Positions 38,301 to 51,488 of a stretch of DNA of 64,000 nt are shown one piece after another (within the stretch, counting starts at the first letter, position 1; every line of letters begins with the position of its first letter). Source of the DNA: Lethocerus indicus. Its lineage: Eukaryota > Arthropoda > Insecta > Hemiptera > Belostomatidae. A program made the translations under genes and the position numbers. Below the pieces are notes generated by a model, which worked only from the letters and a program-made list of their open reading frames with translations, did no database searches and was not told where the DNA came from. The DNA lies in contig JACDQD010000002.1 of NCBI GenBank assembly GCA_019843655.1, positions 8,855,393 to 8,919,392 of the forward strand. The letters run 5' to 3'.

Positions 38301-41300
38301 ACTAGATTCGAATCAGTCCGAGTAGTTTATTCCAACTGTATCTCCTGTGCTTAACTATAAAATACACGCTAATTTCGAGCTTTATACATTTAACATTGTC
38401 TGGACTCAGTTTGGTTTCTTCCTGTTTCTTCTTCTGAATATAATTAGTGCGAATAGCCGTACAAGTTTTTGATAACTCACATTTCTTACTGCAGAATATA
38501 TTAGGCTCTTCAAACATCGATGCAACGTACTGCAGATAGCAATAAAACTCAGATGACAGAACAGCTAAATGCTAATTCACTTCGGGGCAGACGAGCTAAA
38601 GAAATAATGCATATTTAGGATTAGGCACTGGTCCAGTGTTGTCGTTTATTATTTGGCCGGTGTACTCAATCGCTTTGAGGTCAGTCCGCGCAATCGTCTA
38701 GTCCTCACAGCAAAATATTTAGTTAGATTTTTGTTTGGTCAATTCTTGAATCTTCGTGTATTAAAATTAGGCCAGATACGAGACGCAATAGACCATTTTA
38801 AAAGTATAATAACGTACGAATTGCGTTTGAAAACTTTTAACCCATTTCTCCTCAAGAAGATGTTTCGCTGCGGTACATATCACAAACAACGAAAGTCATT
38901 AGGGATTATTTTTTAATCTAGAATTATGTCCATTATTAAGCTTATTTCTCAACTTTGGGCGATATTTATTTATTTTAGTCTGATATACATATATATTTTT
39001 TCCTTGTCCTCATTTCTTCAAATAATATCTCAGCGCTATGAAATACATCGTCAAACATAGCTTACATAGTCCTGGCATACATTTCAGTGTTATTCTGTTT
39101 GCTATCCTATATTCACGGGAACAATAATAAAATGGTGACAATGTAAACGCTTCGTGATTAGTAACAAACATTTATATTGAAATTCTTTATTTCAAGGGGA
39201 TAATTAAATCTCACGAAAATTCGAGAAAGGTAGACACCACCGGGTTGTCTCAAGGCGATATTGTGCTCCGTTCAAATTTATAAAATTGGCGGTTTACCAA
39301 GACCGGTAATATGCGCCGGTGGGGGAACAATGCGCGCTTAGAATATACACAGGAGCCACCTTCTCTCCCCTACCGCTCCCTATCCCTCTTCTGCCCTCAA
39401 CAATTTGTCCTAATCGCCCATTAAATCTTATTTTTACTTCGTGTAACAACTATTAACAGCGTATAAGAACCCACCAATATGCAAAATGTCTCAATGTTTT
39501 GGAGATTTGACCAGATATCAATATTTCGAATAACGGATTTGAAGCGATAATGGAGGCAGCCGAATCACAAAAAAGAAGCCGTTATCTTCTTTCTATCTAA
39601 AGAACAATAAAATGGGTTTCAACCGTATCGCGTAATAAACATTGTTTTCAGGACAGTCGATAGGGTTTCAAAAATCATATTTTTGATTACTGAAATCTTA
39701 GTGAAACCTGTGACCTTATAATGGAACTAGTGTACAAATATGAAATGTCCATCCAGGAGGAATAATTTTATTGTTTTATTTTCAGGAAAAAGGCAGTGTG
39801 AGTTCGACCGAATAAGTGGTTCAAAGTTCCGGTTAAGTGGTGAGTTGTTTTAATGCACGAAATAACATAAATTAGTGCGCTTTGCTGTAACATATTGTAG
39901 AGAATTGTAGAACGATTTATTATCCGATTTTATTTTCAACTGTGAAACTCCATTGAACTTCGAAATATGAATTTCGAAATTTAGAACAGAATTCATTTTT
40001 CCTATAATTAAAGTCGTTCCCTGCAAAATTAAAGCGTAACTGTGTACGTCATTGAATGCGTAATGGACCAATCAGGGTTTCGTCCCCGTCGCTGTTGGCA
40101 ACTGTCCACGGTGGGCAACAAAGCCGACCTTCCCGAGTCTGTCTCTCAACTATAATAGAACAATACCACCTTCTTTTGGTCTAGGAAAATACTAGCCGAC
40201 CTTACCTCTCTTAACTATTGTTACATTAGCTCGGAATCAATGTTTTTATACTAGCATATTATTTGTTCACATTTTATATTCACCGGCATGTGATTTTTCG
40301 TAAATAAATAATTACGTTTATCTCAGCGACATTACTATAAATACATTTTCAGTCTTTTAATTTATATAAAAACATGTTTGGCTTTGTGCTACGCCTGTAG
40401 TATTTTCTGCAAGGTTTTTAGGTTAGTTGCACTCGGTTAAGATTTGTTCTACGATAAGGAGCGATACGTACGACGAAAAAGTAAGGAAAAGAATAGACGG
40501 ATAGAGGATAGATAGAATAGAGGATAGAAGTTATGAAAATCTGCAGAACACAAATCGGCAAAGAAGTAATTGACAAACGTAATTTCCACAACTCGCACTG
40601 GTGAACAAATGAAAAGTACTGCGAAGATAAGACTCGTAATCGAATAAGAGGCTTAACCTAATTCCGAGTGACCGGGAAAAAAAATCCGCACCCCAGTACA
40701 TGTGTAATGTGGGATCAGAATATAAACCAGAAGCGGAAATTGTGGTGGGAAATTGTGCTCACATGTTGCACCATTAGTGCTTATGATCAATGTAATAAAA
40801 AGCAAATGGTGACGAGAAGATGGAACCGTTTCATTCAGCCCAAAATAAGGCGAAGGGTGATCACACAGGCTGTAGTGTAATATACTGAGCAAAAACGCAA
40901 ATATAACGTATTCATACAGCTGAAGTCCATGAATTCTGAATTCATCACATTTTTCTCGACATTTTTAACCTGATGATGCCCCTAGTTTGTTTTTTATTTG
41001 CACCTGGAGTTGTGTAGGCCATTGAGAAGGAATTTGGCAAATTTCCCTCCGAAAGTGTCTACCGTCTTTCGGGTAAAGCACCTGTCAGTTCACACCTGCC
41101 CGTTCGTAATTTCGTTGTTATCTCATCAGGCGTTTGTAGACCTAGTTATTATAGTATATGCAATAAATTCCCCCTTTACTAAATATAATTTATGATCATC
41201 TAGCTCAGTTTTTCTTTTCTAATATCCGCCATATTTCCCAATTTATAACTTCTACTTCTTTTGTAAGAGATATATCAGCCCAGAGGGACGCCAACGAATT

Positions 41301-44300
41301 TAATTAATTTACGAAATTAACTGACAAATTTATTGAAATAGGAATTTCATATTTTACCTCCGCTCAGGTTGTTACATAGATAAAAACTTCAGATTTAGAT
41401 ATGATTCTTAGGTCAAAACAATTTCAGAACAAAGGCCTAGTGTAGTGAATATACTAGTATGTTGTGGTCGACTATTATGGAGATTTTCCTTTCAGTGTGA
41501 ATTAGCAAGGCACGATCGAATGATCTGAGTATTTAATGCTTTACGGTTTCGAATGTAAATGACGCCCAGCGCCCCTTGTTAGTGTATGCCGCTCGAATGA
41601 AGTTATATATCGGTATATTAAGTATCAAATTTGCTGTAAAGCCCGACAATTCAGAATACTTGTGATAATGAAGATGAAAGTTTATACGATTCTGAAGTTA
41701 GTTTGCGAGACGGCCCAAATATGTCAAGTTTAGACGTAACGTTATAAATGGAAAGGGAAAGAAGAGTAAGTCTATAGATGTGGGGTGGGACAAGGGCATA
41801 AGCCAGCAGTCACAGCTGGGACTGGCACTTTGTGAACCGGAAGCGAATTGCCTCTGCAACTGTTGTGAGAATCGTTTCCATCCGCATAATGGTATAAAGA
41901 CGCCTTTTATAACTGAGTCTGTCGCTTCTGAATAGGATATCATTCAGCAGCCTAAAAACCAGGATTTACACCACTCTCCTATTTACGGCACGTTTCTAAT
42001 AATATTTAAATATATTTAATTTATTTTATATTTTAACTTAAAAAAGGACAGTTTCTTCTTGACAAAATCTAATGACAATAACTTATAGCAACAAAGAACC
42101 TTATTACTCAGTTCCGATTAGTTGTCTTAGTTGCAGTCATTAGTTGCCGATGATTTGCATTTTGCTGTACATACTTTCCTTTTTAGAGAGTAGATATTTC
42201 ATTCTGGGTTGGATTCAAAGAAATAAATATTAAATAAAATTAAATAAACTAGTGTCATTGGTATCTGCATTACTAGGACGAGATAATTAAAAATTTAAAA
42301 TATCTTTCTTTAAATCAATAGGCTTTCAAATGTAAATGAGCTATTGCCTGTCCCCACTAACCTGAATGTATGGCAGAGAAACTCGCAGATATTCCATACT
42401 TTCGCAGGCTACCAAAAACTACATTAAACTCCAAATATTAATAAATCACTCAGAATGTATGTATCTGATGACGTACACGGAACAAGAATATGAAATGTCT
42501 GAACACCTGTATGTTTGGTAAGATATAGGCAGAATGGCCTAGAGGTGACTCCGTTCCGGGTTCATTTCATTATTTCATTAAATGTCGTTTCCCAAAGTAC
42601 TAGATGAACAGGGCGGCTCTGGGATTGTTTCAAATATTAATTATGTACACGTTTGTATTTGTATAAAGGTAAATCACATTTCACTTCCCGTAATGTAATG
42701 CTTTTATCTCTATCCACGCATCAAGCCTTATCTCGCCATATTATTTGAGTGTTTTTCCTCTTTTAATGGCAATTTTTTCTTTTTAATTTTTAGCCGCTTA
42801 ATAAGTTTTATAATTATCTCGTGGGTTGTTTGCCCGCTGGAATTACTACGGGCCAACATTGGGATCAGGTACATTTAATTAAATGTTGAAACGTAATTAG
42901 CAGTTTTAATTATTTTCTCTCTCGGTAGGAGCATAAGCGTGAGATTTAAATGTTCGGTTTGTTATCGCATTTTTAGAATTCAATTTAAGAGTATCTTACG
43001 AAGAAATATAATTTCTAATGATTACCAATAAATCGTTTTACTGGAAGAAGGTACGGCGGGTTGACCATAAATTGGATTTCACGTGATTATTTTTGAATTT
43101 TACGAATGTACAATTGTGTACATGCTTCAGTGTGTATAATCATGTAAATAAATTATAAAACATGTAAATATAATCTTCGTTGAACGAATTATTGCGAAAA
43201 GCCGAAATAGGCGTAAATAAAACGGAGACAGAAAATTAGGTAGGGGAAGAAATTGGTTTATTAAAGTTAAAAAGGATTTCTACTAAATTCGAAATAGTAA
43301 TTAGAATTAGGGAGTGACAAAATCGTTTCTAATGTTACAGAATTGATATCAACTAGCGTTAAATAAAAGTATCAGGATTACCGCAGTTTTGATTGGGAAC
43401 AAGCGAAGATAGAGAAGAGAGGGCACGAAGGGGTGGGGACATAATTTGTGGAACAGGGCCGGGTCGTGTTGGACAAGTGTTGAACTGTCAACATCAATAA
43501 TTCTATGGATCTCTGTTTTCCACTCGTTAAGACAACTGGTTCAAATCCCGCCCTTTCAGCCCTGCAATCGTAACGTTTCTTTCCAAACAGTTTAAACTAC
43601 ATTCGAGATTAATTTGCGTCAGATAGTTAAGTAAGTCAGGTAGCTAATTATAGTTATTCTGTTCAACGACGGGACATACATTGTTGTTTGAAACGTATCA
43701 CCTTATGTCCATGAGCTATCGCCGATAATTACACGAATTTTTATATGCACTTTGTACCGGTGTTTTTATAATACTATGGCAAAAATCGAAGGTCCCACAT
43801 TTCATTCTTAAAAAAAATTTTCGCGTTTATCTTATCGTCACATCCGAAATTAAATTTTTAGATCGTCATCTATCACGAATTTCTATACTCTGGGATATCG
43901 ATCTAATTAGGACAGATAAATTAGCTATTTTATAATGGCGTACCAACCATAAACAATGGGTCTTTTTTGAAATGTTATCTAGCGCAATAATTGCGGAAAA
44001 GCGCCCGGGTACGATGTGCATTTTACTTTTTTTATTTTAATCCCACCGCCGCAAAAAACGATCGGCAATTATCCTCAATTTCGTCGACCCTATCTTGTAA
44101 TCTTCGAAATGGGTCGGGGACCGGCAATCGGTTTTGAAACACGACCCTTCCGGATTGAAAGAATCACGCGAATATTATATTTGAATCGAACGCAGTACTA
44201 GGTTTATTATGCTCAAAAATGTACCCCTTAAATAGTATTGATTTCCGATACGAAATTAACTGTAGAAAAAAACGCCTTTCGATAATTCATTGTCAAAGTA

Positions 44301-47300
44301 ATTTCTTCCTTATTCCCGATGAACACAGTTTTTTAAAACAAAATAAATCATTTGTTTTTCTCATGCCAGTAAAAATACCTTTCCACGGTATTGATCAATG
44401 CTGTGCAAATTTGTCTCAGCTGTTGGTTTTTAAAAATGAACTGTCTAATAACTTAGGTCAATTATCTTCCTTATGCAGACGGATTGAATTTCACCTAGGA
44501 AAGTCGGATTTGAAAGAAAGTGTTGAGGAATTATTGGATTAATTTCAAATGTCACTGCCTTCGCGTTGGTCCTCTGTACGTATTCTGAATTGCATGGAAT
44601 CACAACGTTATTGTGTTGATTTAGTCCATTCGGTGTGAGAAATTAGCACGTCGGATGCGGGCATTTAACCTTCGTTTTCTGTTTCCGTTAATGAATATTT
44701 TTATGCGGGGAGTTGACAATAAGAACACGCGTGGAAACTGACATCATGCGTCCCCAATCGGAATAATTGGATTGCAGGAATTGAATTATTTCTTCTGTTT
44801 CGTACGCTTCGGTTTAATTCGGACAGACTTTCGTTTAATTTGTGTTTTGTTTCATTTTTCAATACTCGAAGCAAATAACTTAGTTAGTCTGTGCGCTTCA
44901 GAAAATTCCAGTTCACAAGGTTCTGTTGACGTGACCTTTGTTTTGTGCCCTATACGGCTTCTGCCTTTATTCTACTTTCCCTCCATTTAATAAATACACG
45001 ATACTGAAAACACATTACGAAACTGCTTTGCAGTTATTTCACAATTTGTTTGTCATTTGTTTATTATAATGTAAATTATATCATTAATATTTATAATATT
45101 ATATTTATATGAGCAAACTGAACCCAAACTGACTACATCGATGTTTAACCAAGAAAACGGGGATAGAAACTTGCCAAGTGCATTATAGTCGGACGTTAAA
45201 CGTAATACAAGGGAGGAATACAGGCTATAAAACAAGTCTTTATAAAAGTTCTTTACGACACTTACTGTGTTACACGGCTTTGGGATATTATTAACACGAA
45301 GGTGATTTACTTCTTTTATAACTCTTACTTGTTTGCTCTGATATCAGGTGGGAATTACCATACCCGTAGGGCCTACTGACCCTTCCTGCTTCATTCCTCG
45401 CTAATGTTATTATTGTATCATAATAAAGTTTGTTTATAGCTCTTGGTTTTCACACTTATGTCTTCATTGTTATAGAAATAGAAATCATATTATAGACATG
45501 GATATGTATACTACGCACGTCATACATGAAACCGCATTGCTATTGCACCTTATTACATACAATTTATTTTATATCTCTTTCCTAATCAACATTATTTTTA
45601 GTGTTTCGACCAATCGATCAACATTTATTTGGTTATGTATAATTTCTGAATGTTCGAAACCTAATTGAATAAACATCTATGAATTATACCATTCCTTGTT
45701 GGGTGCATAAATTAGGGATAAGAAACTTAAAACTCGAGGCAGGTTATTATCGTTTTGCGTGAAATTATTTTCGTTAACCTACTCTGTGAATCCATAACGT
45801 AACTCTAGCAACTTATCTCAAATGAATCTGATTTTCCCTAGTGACTGGTTTGGCCTCAGGGTGAACATAAAGGGATGGGTAGATCTGACCAGTGGAAGGG
45901 CTCTCGAGATAGGGAAACAGATGGCGCCTGCCAAAATCAAGAGGGCCCATTGTCTGAAATAGTGGACAAATGGAGACAAAGGAAGACAATACAATATTGT
46001 TTCGATTTAAATGGGCCCCTTTACGAGAACCGTCTGCTAGTGACGGACTACTAAGAGGACATACCTTGATCCTTGGTCATTGAACAGATAATATTGCACT
46101 ACTCACAACCAGATTTCTAAGAGCTATTCTACGGGACCTACTGGTAGTTTAATCTAGTTTTATAATTTAGTTTTGTATCAAAATGTAACATTCCGCAGGT
46201 TACATAATAAGCAAACTCGGTGCATTATCAGCTGTAAATCCAATGCAGTACATAGGTTTCAGTGGACATATTAAAATCAATTACAAATTCCTCTGTAACT
46301 ATTTAGAACTTATTAGATGTATTTTTAAGTAATGAATAATTGTTTAAAGAAATATTAAAAACACCGCGAATATAATTTTAAAAAATCCTTTCTCCGATAA
46401 AACTACAGTGAGATTTCGCACTGCGCATTGGTACCATCTTAGGTCCAATTCGAAATAGGAATTGCAGCAATATATTATTTACCATTAAATTAAGTAGTGC
46501 TAATGAACACTTATGTATTCTGAAGTTAGTAAATTTCATATCAGTTAAGAGTCATATACTGTTTCCTTTCGTTCAATCAATCGAATCTTTACACTAAAGA
46601 AAGTAGTAAAAACATTAATATTGGTTCTGTTGTGATATTGGGTTTAGTGGAGCGATGAGAAGTTCACGCTAACCCCATGGCGACTTACCCGTTTGACGCG
46701 ACCCTGTTCGGACTAATATAGTTCAGTTGGACGGGAAGCACTAACAATTTCTGCGCTTCAGCGTAGCTCAGAGTGCGGACATCGGACACAATTAAACTGA
46801 CGCTGCGGGGGTACTGAAACTGTATGCATGCAGGGGGGAGGAATCGGGTCGAAGCTGTCGAATTAAACTGTCGGGAATTGTGGCGACAACAAGTCGACTG
46901 CAGTTTATATCTCCCCGGGTAACATCAGTACCCACCTCTTGGCATGAATCGTCTGGAAAGCTACCGATGTGAAGTGCATCATGGATGAACCGTCCCATTG
47001 TAGTGTAGAAGTAGAACATTATATTTTGTTTTACTGTTTCCCCAGACTAATAATATTACTACCACCTCCTTATTACTATATCTCTCTCCTTACCACAAAC
47101 ACACATACAGACAATCGAGCAACGTTCCCATGTAACGTTTTCACGCAACCATCTTTCTGTTATTTTTATAATTTCATAACGTCAGTTTTTCGATCATAAA
47201 ACTAGTTCCAAAATCTAAGTCACGCGCACCCTGTAATATTCTAGCATGGATTATGTCAAACAACTGTGAAAATAAGGAGTCCGACTAGTATGTATACGCC

Positions 47301-47880
47301 CGAAGTTAATTATTTTCGATTTCCATAATGAGATTTAAAGTAGTGCACAAGTAGCACAGTTTCTGGCTGCAGCAAAATAACCAAATGTGTAATTGCAGTG
47401 AAGACGGTCTGCGGTTAAAGACCGTTAGAAATATATATATTTCTTTACGCATATTTCTTACTAGAAAGGAAAATAGTGGCGCAGTTTGTTCCCTGTAGTC
47501 CTTTTTTGGAATTGGGGTAAGCGGTACGAGGTTGTACGACCTCGTCGTCCACAATTCTTCTTACGTTCCTCGGATTTTTGACGTTCCCGAAACTTCGTTT
47601 CTCCGTCTCTCATACTGTCCGCAATGACTGTCGGCTCCCGAAACGGTGAATTCGGTCACGATAGTTTATTTACCCGCAGGCATTCGCTCTAATAACAGTG
47701 TCGTGGCAACAACTCCTCGGCCGGCACACGATATCGCTCCTTGAAACTTGGCATGTACGACAGTTTCGACAGTATTTTTCGTTTTATATATTTCTGGCGG
47801 GATTAGAGGTAATATTAATAACCGGGATTAAATCTTCAATATGCAATCCGAAACGATTCCTACCTAGCTCTCGTGCGTAC
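32354..47880. other. 15.5 kb with no recognisable gene
   Basis: CpG-replete, moderately AT-rich. Open frames are all about 110 residues or less and none shows a known motif. Small low-complexity patches only: a GATA-rich stretch at about 40492-40530 and an AT palindromic patch at 33440-33530. May be intergenic or a long intron of a neighbouring gene. Confidence 0.55.
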
Positions 47881-48110
47881 ACTAAATGGCATTCACGCAT
47901 TCCAGTCTCTCCGCGAATCTTCGTTACGGACACTTTTTCTCGTTTCCGAGCAAAACATCCGACCCTTGTCCCACCGCCTAGTGGCGTTCGTGTTAATGAC
48001 GGTTGGAGAAACCTCGCAGAAGTAAAACCCCTAATGTCCTTGTCCGGCGGTAGTGGATCGCTGGTAAAAAAACCTTTCTACGAATAGTCTGATGATGCTG
48101 CAAAGTACTG
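47881..48110. repeat. copy 2 of a diverged dispersed repeat
   Basis: Partner of 31140-31400, same orientation, about 16.7 kb away. In-frame stops differ between the copies, so no intact protein is implied. The 129-residue open frame at 47698-48087 overlaps it and has no recognised domain. Confidence 0.45.
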
Positions 48111-51100
48111 CCGTAATAGCGTCTCGGGTTTAGGGAGTGTTCTGACGCTTACTGTTGTCATTAGATCTGTTCTGACTTCATGGTAGAGCGGGCAGTCCAG
48201 CAGTAGGCGGGCTAATCCCACTCTTTCTCTTCCACGCGGCGCATTCCGAATCATCCGCTAGACTTCGCCTGAGCAGATAAATATTGGTCCACTCGCGTGC
48301 TTTGACGGCTGCTAGGAATCTGACACTTATTAAGAACAATATAAATCGCTTATATAAGAGAGTGCATTTAATACATTTAGTTTTTTATTCTGAATTTTCG
48401 GCCAATCGATCATGGCAACTTTTTATATTATTATAGCCCGATTGCCCCATATGATTGTTCAAGATAATCTTGACGTATTTCATTTGAAAATCTTATAACG
48501 TTGTATTGCCATGTGATAATATTTCCTCCCTGTCATTAATAATGCATCCGACGAAGAAACCGACATAACGTAGTGCTCAATTGCCTGTCGTTTGGTATTT
48601 CACGTCCCAAGTGGCAGCTGTTAGATGAATTTTTTAAGTTAAGCATCTGTCTGTAGAGCTTACCCGGGGTCGTTATTGACAGAGTTCCAAGTGTCAGCCA
48701 GTTTGCATAATTTAGAGGAAAAGGGAACAACGGAATAGCCGGAAGACCAACTCGATTGGAAACGTCTTCTTGGCAGTTGTCCTATGTCAATTATTACCGT
48801 ATATTGTCTCGCCGCAAATAAACAAACGGTCCGGGTCCTTTTAATTATTACACTGAAGGTTTGAGTTTCCACTGAATATTATATTGTTTTTATTTAATGC
48901 TTCATAATAGTGTTTTTTCACTTTTAAATACCTGAAAAGTGTGTTACACTAGGTTTAAGTATTAGAATGGATAAAAAGTATTTTCAGCGTTGGCAATTAT
49001 TTCACATCGCGGGAACACATAACAGGCGAAATTGTATAAAATTAACATAAAATCTAAATATTTCGAAGTGAGCGAGGATTGGAATTATTATTGTCTGCAA
49101 AGCTGGTCAGGATCAAATTGAAACACGAGTAATATTTTTAATAATATTAAAAAAGTTTTAATAATATTCTGCCCGAGGTGGGAAGGTTTAAATTATTTGT
49201 AATATTCTACTAAATTATCATAATTAATAAACGTGTGCTTCATCTTTGGGAATGCTGACCAATCGTCTGAACCTTCCTCATCATACTCATCAACGACCCA
49301 GAGAATAATAGCAACACTCTTATCGGCCGTCAAGCTATCTTAATAACACTTCCTGTACCACCTTGCCATAATACGTTTGCCGAATTATGACATGCAGAGA
49401 GAATTATTTGCCCACGAAAGTACTTAAAGATTTATGTGAAGTGTTGGCAATCATGAAGTCGAGCTATTCGAAGTTCTTTAAGAAATCTATTTTCGCTCTA
49501 CCGATTACTAGGGGGATAAAAAGAATAGAAACGAGCATTCCAGTCTATGTGTGCGGTTGAAAGCCTAGCGCGAGGATTCGAAGGTAAGTTAGGACTGGTA
49601 AGGGGGGATGCTGAGACTTCGGTAGTTGAAGTGGAAGAAGGAGCTCTCCCCTAATCCCTGCCAATCAGTATTTCGGGATAACTCTCGAAACTTGAATACT
49701 GTTTTTTCCACTCTGCTCTTCTCTACCCGGATTAAAAAAAACAGAACTTGTCTGCTCTTAAATGGGCACATTTCGCTCTATAAGTATTTCGCTCTAAGTA
49801 ACAAGTATCGGAAGTATTCCAATCCAACTTTAGGGATTTTTTTAGAAAATAATAATATTTAGACAATTTCGACAAGAATGTGTAAATGTCAAAATCACGA
49901 TTTAAAACTGATTTTTGTTGATTATTCGCTCTGCTGTATGCATCTCAACGCCGGCAAGTGCAAATTTAAATAAAATACTTTTTATACGTTCATGTAGTGA
50001 AAATTAAATTTTCATTAAACTTTTTGCGCCCCCTTTGAAGTTACCAGCTCTTCGCTGCTCTAGGTCAATCGCCGTTGACTACAATACAACTTTCTTTTGC
50101 TTCAAGTTTCTTTTTTATTGGACTTTTGATATTAATTTTTTGCCTTAGAAAATTTCAGGGACACACCATTCACGCACCCCTGTTGTTCTTGTATGTGAAT
50201 AAAACAATGAAGGAAATTTTAAACGTAAATTCTGTGGCAGTGTATAAATTATTGGCGCTACAATTTATGGCCCAGCCTAATATTTAAGACTCAACTCTTA
50301 CTTAGCTATTAAATAAATCCGTCCAGAAATCGTGCTGTACGAAAAATACGGCATTGCGGGCCCCCTACCTTCCCCCAAGCTATTAAAAGGCTGACGACCC
50401 GGCCTCCTAGATCTAGGACAGATCATTTAGAGCAAGATCAATGGGGAAAGTAGAAAGGGAATTTGACGCCGGAAATATACCCCCTGAACAGGGGGTCCAG
50501 TTTCTGCACGGGACTTTCTGTAACCGCCAATTTTACTATCGGTTCCCTGCATATTAATTTTCTACCATTTTAATAGTTATGAACTATATTATAAAGGCAC
50601 GACCTTATTTTTTTATAACGTTAATGAAGCTGAAAGATAATGTCTGGGAAAGTAGTTCAAATTGAAAGTAAATTGAAACAAATCATTGCTAGGCCAAATT
50701 TCCTAATACTTCATTAATAATTCACTGATGTTTTTTGTTATGAATGTTTCACACGTTTACACAAAATGAACTTTTAAAATTGATTAATTCTATATATCAA
50801 CTAAGAATAAATGTAATTTTGTTTGAGTCGTACAGTATCTTTTACGTTGTGAGCGTATAAAGCCCCGCTTCATGATGTTTTATCGTTGATGAGGCACCAT
50901 CACCGGAGTGGGATTTATGAGAGGTGGGAATGCCGGTTCAATAAGGCACTAACAAGATTAAGGATCCATCAGTTTCCGCCACCGGGCTTAGAAATACCTT
51001 ACGTTATCCTAGGTTGAAAACTCATTAAAGGTTTATTTAAGGATCGATTGGACCCTTTTTTGGACAGGTACAAATATCAGACAATGGATTTCAGGCGGAT

Positions 51101-51425
51101 ATGAAATATTGTATATTGCCAACGCCTATAAATGATCAGATATTTGTTACTATCTTGTATCCTACTTACCATCGCATACGTATACACCTAAGTTGAGTGG
51201 GTCTACAGCTTTAAAATGTCTTATAGGCCAACAATAACACAAGAAATAGATCGGAACGCGTCTTTGACTATCTCCAACGAAATCTAAATAGAATCGGTTC
51301 TCTGAAAAGCACGCTTGTGTGTATTTTAACATTTAATGTACACCAGAACTACTCGGTAGGAGATCTCGATGTTTTAAGAAACAGTAAAAATATACGTGTC
51401 CCATCCATTTTGAATGCCTTATATT

Positions 51426-51429
<4 letters not shown>
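48111..51429. other. no gene recognised
   Basis: Ordinary CpG-replete sequence, nothing supportable seen on either strand. Confidence 0.55.

Positions 51430-51483
<54 letters not shown>
51430..51483. repeat. (TA)27 microsatellite
   Basis: Uninterrupted TA run; it also creates the Tyr-Ile repeat of a spurious open frame. Confidence 0.98.

Positions 51484-51488
<5 letters not shown>

Noticed and set aside
42531..42580. A-box-like TGGCCTAGAGG followed by GGGTTCATTTC
   Set aside because: A-to-B spacing is too short and the B box is poor; not supportable as a SINE.
43543..43560. tRNA B-box-like GGTTCAAATCC
   Set aside because: The flanking bases do not form a T-arm stem and no A-box or acceptor stem lies at the right distance; chance match.
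46761..46800. tRNA-head-like GCGTAGCTCAGAGTGCGG (tRNA or SINE start)
   Set aside because: No anticodon arm, T-arm or B box follows at tRNA spacing, and no SINE body was recognised.
47698..48087. 129-residue plus-strand open frame
   Set aside because: No recognisable domain, irregular composition, overlaps a diverged repeat; treated as chance.
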